Shown here in pieces: positions 8,182 to 17,756 of a DNA stretch of 55,170 bases. The stretch is from an uncultured Phocaeicola sp. GTDB taxonomy: Bacteria > Bacteroidota > Bacteroidia > Bacteroidales > Bacteroidaceae. A model generated the notes under the pieces. The model was given only the letters and a program-made list of their open reading frames with translations. It searched no databases and had not been told where the DNA came from. The DNA is taken from positions 1 through 55,170 of the forward strand of contig CALUGI010000023.1 of assembly GCA_944320135.1 (NCBI GenBank). The letters are read 5' to 3'. A program made the position numbers and the translations under genes. Position 1 is the stretch's first letter. The number at the start of each line of letters is the position of its first letter.

Positions 8182-9258
8182 ATGGAGAAAGAAAAGTTGA
8201 GTTTGCAACATGTTGTAAAGACGTTGATTTCATACGCCAGAGAACAAGAACGTCGTGTGGCTCCGGAAGAGCTGGACGCATTATGGGCGGAAGTGGAAAA
8301 GCGGACGGAGGCAGAACGGAGAAGGAAAAGCCATCGCCGTATCTTTTATGCAGCCGCTTCATCCGCCGCAGCAATCATATTTTGTGCTTTTCTGATAGGC
8401 CGCCAATACATTTCTTATTGTGATGACGATTCAATCTCAGAATTCGCGGGTCAAACCTGGACACACATACCGGACGGAGGAGAAATTCTGCTGATGATGC
8501 CTGGAAAGAAAGAAGTGGAAGTGGAACAGGCCGCGAATATCGTCCATTCCAAAGAGGGAATCATTACGGTGAATACGGATACGGTCGGCATAGAAGAGGA
8601 AACACGGGAAAAAGAAGTCCTGTTCAACCAGCTGATTATACCGAAAGGGAAAAGAACTTACCTTACTTTGGCCGACGGCACCCGTCTGTGGGCGAACGCA
8701 GGAACAAGAATAGTCTATCCGACCCGTTTCAAAAAAAGGCTTCGTGAGATTTATATGGAAGGAGAAGTTTATCTGGATGTGGCACGCAATGAAAAAGCAC
8801 CGTTTGTGGTTAAGACAAACGACTTTCAGATACAGGTGCTGGGCACTTCTTTCAATGTTTCCGCCTATCCTTCCGAGAATACGGCCTCAGTCGTATTGGT
8901 AAAGGGAAGCGTCAATGTAAAGAGCAAGGGAAAGGAAGAGGTGACGCTTGCACCGGGCCAACTGGTGGATATTCAAACGGGAAAGCCGGGAACTCCCCGT
9001 AACGTAAATGTGGAGCCTTATGTATGCTGGATAAGGAATATGCTGATGTTTGCGGACGAGCCGCTGGATAAAGTGTTCAAGAAACTGAATCTGTACTATG
9101 GAGAAGACTTTGTGCTTGGGCCCGGAGTGGCGGAACTGCGGGTTTCCGGCAAACTGGATTTGAAAGAGAAGCAAGAGGAAGTGCTGCACACGATATCTTA
9201 TTCCGCGCCGGTGATTTATGAAGAAAAGGGCGGGAAAATTTATATCTACAGGAAATAA
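8182..9258 (+). CDS. FecR-family anti-sigma factor with DUF4974 C-terminal domain
   Basis: This 358-aa transmembrane regulator has a cytoplasmic N-terminal part (1-52) that would hold the ECF sigma factor, a single membrane helix near residues 54-74 (FYAAASSAAAIIFCAFLIG), and a periplasmic FecR domain (about 150-260: TLADGTRLWANAGTRIVYP, GEVYLDVARNEKAPFVV, VLGTSFNV). It ends with a DUF4974 domain (about 285-358). The periplasmic part is expected to contact the STN domain of the SusC encoded next, so that substrate import frees the sigma factor. The order sigma, anti-sigma, susC is the standard trans-envelope signalling arrangement. Confidence 0.93.
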   Translation: MEKEKLSLQHVVKTLISYAREQERRVAPEELDALWAEVEKRTEAERRRKSHRRIFYAAASSAAAIIFCAFLIGRQYISYCDDDSISEFAGQTWTHIPDGGEILLMMPGKKEVEVEQAANIVHSKEGIITVNTDTVGIEEETREKEVLFNQLIIPKGKRTYLTLADGTRLWANAGTRIVYPTRFKKRLREIYMEGEVYLDVARNEKAPFVVKTNDFQIQVLGTSFNVSAYPSENTASVVLVKGSVNVKSKGKEEVTLAPGQLVDIQTGKPGTPRNVNVEPYVCWIRNMLMFADEPLDKVFKKLNLYYGEDFVLGPGVAELRVSGKLDLKEKQEEVLHTISYSAPVIYEEKGGKIYIYRK

Positions 9259-9327
9259 GCCGGAAGTATATTTTTATTAACCTCAATTAGTATCGCCATG
9301 AAGAACAAAGATCCGTAAAAAAGAAAA

Positions 9328-9359
9328 GGCTGAATGATAATGGCAGTTATCACCCAGCC
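9328..9359 (-). terminator. Hairpin between anti-sigma and susC with minus-strand T-run
   Basis: GGCTG (9328-9332) and TGATAA (9335-9340) pair with TTATCA (9347-9352) and CAGCC (9355-9359), across a two-base bulge on each side. On the plus strand it has no T-tract. On the minus strand it is followed by TTTTCTTTTTTTA (from 9327 down), so it has the shape of an intrinsic terminator for an antisense transcript. It could also be a processing or stability hairpin between the regulatory and structural genes. Confidence 0.6.
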
Positions 9360-9411
9360 GCAAAACTAAACAATCCACTGATTATTTAATTTTTAAATTC
9401 GTTGCTAATAT

Positions 9412-12400
9412 ATGAAAAATACGAATGGACTTTTTTGTGCGAGGGTTGGATTCACTCGCATATTATTCCTTTTTAGTCTTTGTTCTCTTTCTTTGCACTC
9501 TTATGCCGCAGACGTGGACCGCTATGCCGAGGAAAAGACATTGACAGTGGAAATGCAGAACAAGCGTGTCAAGGATGTACTTGATTATATCGAGAAGAAC
9601 AGTGAGTTCATCTTCTTTTATTATAATGAGGCGATTGACGTTGACCGCAAAGTGAGTCTTTCATTAAGAGACAAGCCGATTACGGTCATATTGGACCATC
9701 TGTTCAAGGGCACGGGAGTACGTTATGAAATTAACGGACGACAAATAGCGTTGAAAAAAGAGATGCAGCAGGCGCAACGGAACGATTTCCGGAAGCGTAC
9801 CTTGCAGGGAACCGTCATGGATGTGAACGACGGGACGCCGCTTATCGGAGCGAACGTCAAAGTGCAGGGGGAGAAGACCGGTGTCATCACTGATATGGAC
9901 GGCCGTTTCTCCATACAGATTGGAGGGGCTTCCTGCACTTTAGAGTTCAGTTATCTTGGCTATAAGACGCAGGAAGTGTATATTACAGACCAAGGTATCA
10001 TCAGCGTGCGGATGGTCCCGGACGACGAGATGTTGGGAGAAGTCGTTGTCGTGGGCGCAGGTACACAAAAGAAGATTGCTGTGACGGGAGCCATCACTTC
10101 CGTGAAAGGCTCGACGCTGAGAATCCCAAGTTCCTCATTGACCAACAATCTGGCCGGACAATTGTCCGGAATCATTGCCAAAACCAATAGCGGAGAACCT
10201 GGCAGCAGCGGTGAGTTCTACATCCGCGGTATCAACACATTCGGCGGGCGTGCCACTCCGCTTATCCTGCTTGACGGGGTGGAAATCTCTACAAGTGATC
10301 TGAACAATATCCCGCCGGAAACCATCGAGAGCTTTTCTATCTTGAAGGACGCTTCGGCGACGGCAATCTATGGTGCGCGCGGTGCCAATGGCGTGATGCT
10401 TGTCACGACCAAGTCGGGCGAAGAAAATTCAAAGGCAAGAATCAATGTGACGTATGAGCATTCGTTCCTGAAACCGGTCAATATGGTGGAATATGCGGAT
10501 GGGGTAACCTACATGCAACTGTATAACGAAGCGCAGCTGAGCCGGAGTCCGACCACTGTGCCAAAGTATTCGACAGAGCAGATTGAACGCACGGCAAGTG
10601 GGGTCAATCCGTATGTCTATCCCAACGTAGACTGGTATGGTCTGATGTTCAAGGATATGTCTCAAAGCCAGCGCGCCAATGTCAATGTTTCCGGTGGCGG
10701 TTCGCGCGTGACGTATTATATGAGTCTGCAGGCCAATCACGACAGCGGTATGCTGGATGTTCCGCAGAACTACTCGATGAACAACAACTATAACCGGTGG
10801 ATGTACTCTTTTCAGAACAACATCGACTATAAACTGACCTCCACGACAAAGCTGGGTCTGCGCATGAACGCCCAGATTGTGAACACCAAGTCGCCTAATA
10901 CGAGCGCTGCGGTCATTTTCAGTTCCATTTATCTGAACAATCCGGTAGAGTTCCCGGCTATATACCCTTCGGACGGCTCGGAGTATGTCCGGTTCGGAAG
11001 TGGGCTGAGACAGGCAGGCCAGTATTACAACAATCCGTATGCAGGTATGCTGAACACGTTCAAGGAAGACAATCAGAATAAGATCAACGTATCGCTCAAT
11101 CTGGACCAGAAGCTGGACTTTATTACGGAAGGACTTTCGTTGACGGCATTGGTCAACTTCAATAACTGGTCACAGACTTGGTACACACGTTCCATCACTC
11201 CCTATTACTTTTCGGTGGTTCCGGGCAGCTGGAGTCCTGAAAATCCGGACGAGTATGAATTGCAGCAGTTGCAGGAAGGCTCACAATATATCAGCGAAAG
11301 CGGAATCAGCCGGAACAGCGACCTGACATTCTATTTCGATGCCCGCCTGAACTATGCCCGCAGTTTCGGTTTGCATAACGTGACGGGCATGTTGATGTAT
11401 ATGATGCGCGAATACAGGAGCAGCGTGCTTCCCAACCGCAACCAGGGTTTCTCCGGACGTTTTACCTATGACTACGGACACAGATACCTGGCTGAGTTCA
11501 ACTTCGGTTACAATGGTACGGAGCGTATAGATAAAGGAGATCGGTTCGAGTTTTTCCCGGCTGTTTCCGTAGGATGGGTAGTCAGCAGTGAAAAGTTCTG
11601 GGAACCTGTTCTTGATTATGTGGACAATTTCAAAATCCGCGCTTCCTATGGTCTTGTAGGCAGCGACGAGACCGGAACGAGTGCCGGAGCACCTCACTTC
11701 CTTTATAAATATGATGTGAATCTGAGCGGCGGTCCGAGCTTCAGTTCGGGTCCTACAGGCAGCAACAGCCAGACCTATAACGGCCCGGCAATAAACGGTT
11801 ATCCTGTGGCGGACGCTTCATGGGAGCGTTCCAGGCAATTCGACATCGGTGTAGACTTGCGCCTGTTCAATCAAGTGGACATCACTTTCGACTATTTCAA
11901 CTACAAGCGTGACCGCATCCTGATGTCCCGCGGGTCTTTCCCCCGCATATTGGGATACATCAACGCAATACCTTGGTCCAACATCGGTAAGGTGGACAAT
12001 AAAGGTATTGAGCTGAGCGTGAACTGGAGCAAACGGTTCAACAAAGATTGGACAATTGACTTGCGCGCCAACTATACTTACAATAAAAACAAGTATGTGT
12101 TCAAGGATGAACCGAACTATCCTTATGTATGGCAGACGGAAACCGGCAAGCCGATGGACAGCATGAGAGGCTATATAGCGGACGGTCTGTTTGCGGATCA
12201 GGCGGAAATTGATGCGCACGCCACACAGAACTTCGGCAGTCCGGCAATGCCCGGTGACATTAAGTATCGTGACGTGAACGGTGACGGACAGATAAGCGAG
12301 GAAGACAAGGTGATGATTTCGCCCTATGGCGACACGCCGCGCATCCAATATGGGTTCGGAGTCAGCCTTACATGGAAAAAACTGGACTTCAATGCCTTCT

Positions 12401-12819
12401 TCAACGGCTCCGCCAAGCGTACCATCATGTTGGTCAACTCAAACGGATTTGACAGCGATGACAATATTCATCCGTTCATCAATGCGAGTACACATGCCAA
12501 CACGAACCTTATGCAATGGATAGCCGACAGCCATTGGACGGAAGGAGGGGATAACAGCGGTGTGGCTTTCCCGCGTCTGGGAGTCAACCCCGGAGAAGTG
12601 AACAACAACCTGCAGCCCAGCACGTTCTGGATGCGCAACGGTTCATACCTCCGCTTCAAGACACTGGAAATCGGTTATCGTCTGCCCTATTGCCGCATTT
12701 ACTTCAGCGGAGACAATCTTGCCGTATGGTCGCCTTTCAAATATTGGGACCCTGAGCTGGCGTACAATCAGTATCCGTTGAGCCGGACGTTCAACATTGG
12801 CGTGCAATTTAATTTCTAA
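9412..12819 (+). CDS. SusC-like TonB-dependent outer-membrane transporter with STN signalling domain
   Basis: The 1135-aa protein has a signal peptide (about 1-32). Next come an STN (secretin/TonB N-terminal) domain (about 42-115, TLTVEMQNKRVKDVLDYIEK) and a carboxypeptidase-D-like beta-sandwich (about 128-205, GTVMDVNDGTPLIGANVKVQ). A TonB box/plug region follows (EVVVVGAGTQKKIAVTGAI, then the plug with YGARGANGVMLVTTKSG), and then a long beta-barrel ending in an aromatic C-terminus (FNIGVQFNF), as outer-membrane barrels do. It imports oligosaccharides together with the SusD lipoprotein encoded next. The STN domain is the feature that links it to the sigma/anti-sigma pair upstream. Confidence 0.96.
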   Translation: MKNTNGLFCARVGFTRILFLFSLCSLSLHSYAADVDRYAEEKTLTVEMQNKRVKDVLDYIEKNSEFIFFYYNEAIDVDRKVSLSLRDKPITVILDHLFKGTGVRYEINGRQIALKKEMQQAQRNDFRKRTLQGTVMDVNDGTPLIGANVKVQGEKTGVITDMDGRFSIQIGGASCTLEFSYLGYKTQEVYITDQGIISVRMVPDDEMLGEVVVVGAGTQKKIAVTGAITSVKGSTLRIPSSSLTNNLAGQLSGIIAKTNSGEPGSSGEFYIRGINTFGGRATPLILLDGVEISTSDLNNIPPETIESFSILKDASATAIYGARGANGVMLVTTKSGEENSKARINVTYEHSFLKPVNMVEYADGVTYMQLYNEAQLSRSPTTVPKYSTEQIERTASGVNPYVYPNVDWYGLMFKDMSQSQRANVNVSGGGSRVTYYMSLQANHDSGMLDVPQNYSMNNNYNRWMYSFQNNIDYKLTSTTKLGLRMNAQIVNTKSPNTSAAVIFSSIYLNNPVEFPAIYPSDGSEYVRFGSGLRQAGQYYNNPYAGMLNTFKEDNQNKINVSLNLDQKLDFITEGLSLTALVNFNNWSQTWYTRSITPYYFSVVPGSWSPENPDEYELQQLQEGSQYISESGISRNSDLTFYFDARLNYARSFGLHNVTGMLMYMMREYRSSVLPNRNQGFSGRFTYDYGHRYLAEFNFGYNGTERIDKGDRFEFFPAVSVGWVVSSEKFWEPVLDYVDNFKIRASYGLVGSDETGTSAGAPHFLYKYDVNLSGGPSFSSGPTGSNSQTYNGPAINGYPVADASWERSRQFDIGVDLRLFNQVDITFDYFNYKRDRILMSRGSFPRILGYINAIPWSNIGKVDNKGIELSVNWSKRFNKDWTIDLRANYTYNKNKYVFKDEPNYPYVWQTETGKPMDSMRGYIADGLFADQAEIDAHATQNFGSPAMPGDIKYRDVNGDGQISEEDKVMISPYGDTPRIQYGFGVSLTWKKLDFNAFFNGSAKRTIMLVNSNGFDSDDNIHPFINASTHANTNLMQWIADSHWTEGGDNSGVAFPRLGVNPGEVNNNLQPSTFWMRNGSYLRFKTLEIGYRLPYCRIYFSGDNLAVWSPFKYWDPELAYNQYPLSRTFNIGVQFNF

Positions 12820-12841
12820 ACTTATCATTAAGCGGACTATT

Positions 12842-14875
12842 ATGAAAAAGACAACAAGAAAAAACAGGATAGGCATCCTCGCGGCTTCAGCTGTGCTGGC
12901 GTTCAACGTTGCTTCATGCGATTATCTGGATGTCGTGCCTATTGAAACCGCAGATGTGGATGACATGCTGAAAACCCAGGTGGATGCTTTGGAATATCTG
13001 TACGGGTGTTACGGCTTTGTACAGGGAAACGGAAAAGGCTCGGCCACGGGTTATGACGGCAAAGTAAACGGATGGTGGATAGCTCCCTTGCTGTATTACA
13101 CCTCACGTTTCGCGAGCGATGAGTTTGTGGAGGTTGATCAGGGAGTTGACGTAAGCCAGCTTATACAATGGAACCAGGTTACAGGGACGAATGCGGACGA
13201 AAAGTGTATCCCCTGGAATACGTATTGCGATGCCATCGGCTACTGCAACCAGTTTATTCGCGACTTGAGCGCGGCTGAGATTGAAGAACTGAACCCTGCC
13301 GACAAGACGCAATATCTGGCGGAAGCCAAATACTTGAAGGCTTACTATCATTTCAGCATGATGCAACAGTTCGGCCCGATTCCGGTGATGGACGAGATGA
13401 GCGACCGGAACACTTTGCCGGGTGACATGCCGGGACGTTCGCACTTCGACTATTGCACGGAATATGTGGTGAACCTGTGCAACGAGGCATATAACGATTT
13501 GCCGCCCAGTTACTCCAATGCCCAATATTACGGGCGCGCCACAAGAGCGATGGCGAAGATGGTTGCCGCCAAAGCCCGCTGGCTGGCTGCATCGCCGATG
13601 TATAACGGAGAGTTTCATGACCCTTCGTGGAAAAACAAGACGTTCGAGACTCCGGGTTACGGCATGGAGTTGGTGAGCCAGACGTACGACCGCAACAAAT
13701 GGGCACTGGCGCGTCAGGCTTGTTTGGAAGCCATTGAGGAAGCGGAAAGCGCAGGACACGAGCTGTTCCAGCTGGAAGATTCCGAAACCAGGCGCAGTCA
13801 GGACGAGATTCCTCTGCCTCAGATTCCGGGCGTGGACACAAGTGAGCCGGAAGGTGTGGAGTTTGCCAAGCGTGTGATGCTGATGCGTTATGCCACTGTG
13901 TGCGGACCGACCGAAGGAAACACGGAATTTATTTGGGCCATGCGCAACATTGCCGGCAACATGGACATGGCTTCCGTGCCCCACTTTGTAATGTATGACC
14001 AGAAAAACCAGGCTCGCGGAGGATGGGGGATGATGAATCCCACGCTCTACACGATGCAGCATTTCCTTACGGCTGACGGGAAACTGCCCGAAGAAGATAC
14101 GAAGTTCACTCCTAAGGCGGACTGGTACAAGTCGTCAGGAATAAAATTAACTGCGGACGACGGCAATGACACGCCGGAAATCATCAATCTTTTTGTAGGC
14201 AGGGAGCCGCGCTTCTATGCCAGCGTAGGTTTTGACGGAGATGAATATTCGCCGGTCATCGCAAACAGAAAGAATCTCATCACCCGGATGAGGGACAGTA
14301 AGGAAAACGGATACAATACGAGCGCCGGTGCGAACAACCAGTCGCAAACGGGATTCCTGAACAAGAAATTTGTCCATCCGAACTTCTATTATACAGGTGT
14401 TGACGGCGGGCACAATCAGGCGGCCTGCATAGACCATGTTTTCCCGATATTCCGACTTGCCGACCTGTATCTGATGTTGGCGGAATGTGACGCGCGGTTG
14501 GGCGAAGAAACGACCGAAGCCTTGGAATATCTGAACCGCGTGCGTACACGTGCCGGCATACCCGCATTGCAGGAAAGCGATGTGAACGGAGGGAATGATT
14601 TGCTGAAAGCCGTGCTCAACGAACGTTTCTCCGAACTGTATATGGAAGGATGGCGCCGTACAGACATCACCCGCAACATGGAAGGCCCGGAACGCATGAG
14701 CAAGCAGTGCTATCAGAGTTTCGATGCCTTGAAGGTGGATCCGTCGTTCGAAGAGTTCAACACTCCTATCATCATCGACCAGCCGTTCCAATGGGACGAC
14801 CGCATGTATCTGCTTCCTGTTCCCAACTCGGAACTGTACACCAATCCGCAGATGGTGCAGGCTCCGTTCTATTGA
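12842..14875 (+). CDS. SusD/RagB-like surface glycan-binding lipoprotein
   Basis: This 677-aa lipoprotein starts MKKTTRKNRIG and has a lipobox ending at Cys26 (NVASC), so it should be lipidated and exported to the cell surface. The body is a TPR-supported SusD fold: KAYYHFSMMQQFGPIPVMD in the N-terminal half and the RagB/SusD C-terminal block (DLYLMLAECDARLGE, LEYLNRVRTRAGIP, ERFSELYMEGWRRTDITRN). It caps the SusC barrel and captures glycan. The ATG at 12842, 22 bases after the susC stop, was chosen over the longer frame from 12797 because only it gives a signal peptide. At 677 aa it is longer than many SusD proteins. Confidence 0.95.
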   Translation: MKKTTRKNRIGILAASAVLAFNVASCDYLDVVPIETADVDDMLKTQVDALEYLYGCYGFVQGNGKGSATGYDGKVNGWWIAPLLYYTSRFASDEFVEVDQGVDVSQLIQWNQVTGTNADEKCIPWNTYCDAIGYCNQFIRDLSAAEIEELNPADKTQYLAEAKYLKAYYHFSMMQQFGPIPVMDEMSDRNTLPGDMPGRSHFDYCTEYVVNLCNEAYNDLPPSYSNAQYYGRATRAMAKMVAAKARWLAASPMYNGEFHDPSWKNKTFETPGYGMELVSQTYDRNKWALARQACLEAIEEAESAGHELFQLEDSETRRSQDEIPLPQIPGVDTSEPEGVEFAKRVMLMRYATVCGPTEGNTEFIWAMRNIAGNMDMASVPHFVMYDQKNQARGGWGMMNPTLYTMQHFLTADGKLPEEDTKFTPKADWYKSSGIKLTADDGNDTPEIINLFVGREPRFYASVGFDGDEYSPVIANRKNLITRMRDSKENGYNTSAGANNQSQTGFLNKKFVHPNFYYTGVDGGHNQAACIDHVFPIFRLADLYLMLAECDARLGEETTEALEYLNRVRTRAGIPALQESDVNGGNDLLKAVLNERFSELYMEGWRRTDITRNMEGPERMSKQCYQSFDALKVDPSFEEFNTPIIIDQPFQWDDRMYLLPVPNSELYTNPQMVQAPFY

Positions 14876-14884
14876 TTCATCTCT

Positions 14885-14902
14885 CCCCTCCTTCGGGAGG
14901 GG
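14885..14902 (+). other. Intercistronic UUCG-loop hairpin between susD and the surface lipoprotein gene
   Basis: CCCCTCC-TTCG-GGAGGGG forms a very stable 7-bp stem with a UUCG tetraloop ten bases after the susD stop. No T-run follows, so it is more likely an mRNA 3'-end stabiliser or partial attenuator separating highly expressed susCD from the downstream genes than a full terminator. Confidence 0.7.
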
Positions 14903-14957
14903 CGTTGGAAAAGCAGAAACAATACAATCAGCACTTTTAAACTTAAAAAGAAAAGAT

Positions 14958-16382
14958 ATGAAAAAGCAGAATCTTATTTACGCGACATTGTTTTCTTTCA
15001 CATTGTTGCCGATGGCGACAAGCTGCAGCGAGGAAGATACCCAAGACCTTTTCCCGGAAGAATACAGCGAAATATTGTATATTAAGGAAAGCGGTGAACA
15101 GAATGTCACGCTCTATGATGCAGGAGTCGATGTGAACTACTCTTTTATGGTATGCAAGGGAGGAAGTGACCCGTCGCAGGAAGCCGATGTGAGCATTCAG
15201 GTGATGTCGCAGGGCGAAGTGGATGCCGTCTACACGGCCAACGAAGGGGTGCCTTACCGGATTGTCCCTGCCGAGAGCTACAGTCTGGACGCTACGGAAC
15301 TGGCTTTCACTTCTTCAGACGAATACAAACAGGTAAATATCACACTGAATCCGGGCACCATAAAGAACGCGATGGAAGCGGCTGAAACGGAAACGCGCTG
15401 GCTCCTTCCGCTGAAAGCCGTAAGCGAAAACGACTCGGTCAATGCCAACAAGAATTCGTATATCCTGCTCATTGAGGACGTAGTGACACCGCCCGTAGGG
15501 TTCTCCATCTCCGGAGTGAAGGAATATGAACATTCCGCTTCGGACGGGGCGTTTACCGTAACGAATGCTTTCGCTTTGTTGACGGAAACGATAGCGAACG
15601 AATGGGACATTACGGCTGACATTACAATAGACGAAGATTACTTGGCCGCATATAACGAGGCGAACGGAACGAGCTACGAACTGCCTAAGGCATACACCGT
15701 TCCGGAGAGCGTAACGCTCAATCCCGGCGAACAGGAAGTGTCTCTGGATTTTACTATTTCCGACTTTGGCAACAGCATCGGTTCTTTCATGCTTCCGATA
15801 AGGCTCAGCAATCCGTCACGCTTTGAGATTCCGGAAGAATCTTCAATCTTTGTGATAGCGATAAGTTTTGGCTTTGACGGTGGGGAGATTGACCGTAGCG
15901 GATGGACGCTTACCGCTTGTTCCGAACAGAGCGGATATGCGGTTAGCAATCTTAAAGACGGAAAGATTTCAACTCCCTGGCTCACTAATTGGAACAACAG
16001 ATGCGGTTTCCCGCATTGGGTTAAGATTGATATGCAACGAGCATATACGGTATCACAAATTTCTCTTATTCCGTGGACAAACTGGGGAAATCGTGATTTG
16101 AGGCATGTCAAAGTATATTATAGTGAAACGGATATTGATGCAAAGAATGAAGAAGGATGGACATTGGCCAGAGAAATTAAGGAAGATGAGTGGCCCACAC
16201 ATGGCTCTCTCGAAGAATATACGGGTTGGCAGGCAAATCTGGCCAATGACAGAACTGACGTGACGTTCAACATGACGACACCTTTCACCGCCAGATATGT
16301 GAAAGTTGAGTTTCTGGACAATTGGCGTAATAACAGTTCGGATTATGGCATTGTTGAACTCTATCTGTACGGCGCGGACTAA
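14958..16382 (+). CDS. Surface lipoprotein with two DUF1735 (BT_3987-like) domains and an F5/8 type C domain
   Basis: The 474-aa protein has a lipobox at Cys23 (MATSC). Two similar beta-sandwich modules follow, each with a DUF1735-like signature: residues about 35-165 (YRIVPAESYSLD, ITLNPGTIK, WLLPLKAVSENDSVN) and about 180-300 (YELPKAYTVPESVTLNPGE, MLPIRLSN). The last 160 residues resemble a galactose-binding F5/8 type C (discoidin) domain (GWTLTACSEQSG, LKDGKISTPWLTNWN, ARYVKVEFLDN). Position after susD and the module order suggest a surface glycan-binding protein helping SusCD. No catalytic residues were recognised, so an enzymatic role is unlikely. Confidence 0.85.
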   Translation: MKKQNLIYATLFSFTLLPMATSCSEEDTQDLFPEEYSEILYIKESGEQNVTLYDAGVDVNYSFMVCKGGSDPSQEADVSIQVMSQGEVDAVYTANEGVPYRIVPAESYSLDATELAFTSSDEYKQVNITLNPGTIKNAMEAAETETRWLLPLKAVSENDSVNANKNSYILLIEDVVTPPVGFSISGVKEYEHSASDGAFTVTNAFALLTETIANEWDITADITIDEDYLAAYNEANGTSYELPKAYTVPESVTLNPGEQEVSLDFTISDFGNSIGSFMLPIRLSNPSRFEIPEESSIFVIAISFGFDGGEIDRSGWTLTACSEQSGYAVSNLKDGKISTPWLTNWNNRCGFPHWVKIDMQRAYTVSQISLIPWTNWGNRDLRHVKVYYSETDIDAKNEEGWTLAREIKEDEWPTHGSLEEYTGWQANLANDRTDVTFNMTTPFTARYVKVEFLDNWRNNSSDYGIVELYLYGAD

Positions 16383-16610
16383 GGCTTGTTTTCAATAGGG
16401 TAAATATAGCAGGATAGGAGGACGTGTCGGAAACTTAGTCTCGATACGGTCTCCTGTCCGTCCGCCAAACGTCGGAAAGACGAGCCGCCGGGTTTCAGAC
16501 GAAAGCGGTCAAGTTTTCAGACGTATGCGGCCAGGTTTTCCGACTTTGGCACACGAACAAGAAGTTTTCATAGGACAAATATCATATCTAATCTAAAAAC
16601 AGACAAAAAC
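16383..16610 (+). other. Structured intergenic region before GH43 with short direct repeats
   Basis: This 228-base gap holds a 9-bp stem, GGATAGGAG (16412-16420) with CTCCTGTCC (16451-16459, one G-U pair). GTCGGAAA occurs twice (near 16426 and 16471) and its complement TTTTCCGAC near 16536. Two imperfect 21-22 base direct repeats share the core TTTCAGACG...GCGG (16492-16512 and 16513-16534). No ORF or promoter motif is evident. Confidence 0.55.
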
Positions 16611-17708
16611 ATGAATTGCAGAAAAACAGAAAAGAAACTTCCGGCCTTGCTGCTCCTGATGCTGCTTACACTGCTGGCATGCAGCAACGATTCGCCCGAA
16701 GAAAACACGCCCGGACCGGACGGGACGGACGAAGAGAAAACGGAACGCTATTGGAATCCCGTCATTCGGGAGAACCTTCCCGACCCTACAGTTACCCGCG
16801 ATGAAAGCACCGGATATTTCTATCTGTACGGCACGGAGGGCGGATTCAAGACGGAAAGCGGCTCCTACTACATGCCTGTTTACCGCTCAAAAGACATGTT
16901 GAGATGGGAAATCGCAGGCAGGGTATTCGCTTCGGACAATGACCGGGGAGATGCAAAAGGACGCGGCATCTGGGCTCCCGACATACAATACATCAAAGGA
17001 AAGTGGGTGCTGTTCTTGACCATCAACAAAGGTGACCATAATACGAACAGCGTCGCGTATGCCGTAGCCGACAAGCCGGAAGGACCTTTCGAGTATAAAC
17101 ACGAACTTTTCACCGGAGTCGACACGGGGGTGCTGCAATCCATTGACCAGTTCTACTGGGAAGAAGACGGACGCTCGTACATCTTTTTCGGGAGCTTCCG
17201 GGGAATCTTCTGCTATGAGCTGAACATAACGGACGACCTCGAAATCACGCTGAAAGGCAATGACCCGAAAGCCGACAAGAAGCAGATAGCAGGCGATGCG
17301 TTCGAAGGCAGCAACATCTGGAAACGCGGAGACTATTATTATTACTTCGGTTCGGCGGGCGACTTTACCACTTCCGAATACTGTACCGTGGTGGCACGCT
17401 CAAAAAGCCTTTTCGGACCTTACTTGGACAAGGACGGGACGGACATCATGAACGTGGACAAAATATCTTCAGACTATTCGAGCATCATCCTGAGGAAAAG
17501 CAACGACAACACTTTCACCGGTCCGGGACACAACGCCAAGTTGGTGGAGGACGATGAGGGGAACACATGGATGTTCTACCACGCTTACCACAACGGAGGG
17601 AGCACGCGCGAAGTCTGTCTGGACAAAGTGGAATGGACGGATGACGGATGGCCGGTAATAAATGACGGCACGCCCTCGGCGCAGGCAAAGGCGCCTGTCA
17701 TAAAATAG
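16611..17708 (+). CDS. Glycoside hydrolase family 43 lipoprotein
   Basis: The 365-aa protein has a lipobox at Cys24 (LTLLACS) and a linker rich in Glu, Pro and Gly (residues 26-45), so it is probably anchored in the outer membrane. The rest is a five-bladed GH43 propeller. The three acidic active-site residues fit ENLPDPTV (general base Asp near 57), SIDQFYW (pKa-modulating Asp near 177) and DAFEGSNIW (general acid Glu near 230). GH43 enzymes usually release alpha-L-arabinofuranose, beta-xylose or galactose; the subfamily cannot be fixed by eye. It follows the surface lipoprotein gene after a 228-base structured gap. Confidence 0.88.
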   Translation: MNCRKTEKKLPALLLLMLLTLLACSNDSPEENTPGPDGTDEEKTERYWNPVIRENLPDPTVTRDESTGYFYLYGTEGGFKTESGSYYMPVYRSKDMLRWEIAGRVFASDNDRGDAKGRGIWAPDIQYIKGKWVLFLTINKGDHNTNSVAYAVADKPEGPFEYKHELFTGVDTGVLQSIDQFYWEEDGRSYIFFGSFRGIFCYELNITDDLEITLKGNDPKADKKQIAGDAFEGSNIWKRGDYYYYFGSAGDFTTSEYCTVVARSKSLFGPYLDKDGTDIMNVDKISSDYSSIILRKSNDNTFTGPGHNAKLVEDDEGNTWMFYHAYHNGGSTREVCLDKVEWTDDGWPVINDGTPSAQAKAPVIK

Positions 17709-17756
17709 TCGGAAACAGGTTCATTTTTTATTTACAATTTGAAGAAAGGTTTTATT

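Noticed and set aside
9361-9368. Minus-strand TAGTTTTG as promoter for an antisense RNA
   Set aside because: It lies right beside the hairpin, so the transcript would be only about 40 nt, and no -33 element is seen; kept only as context for the antisense idea.
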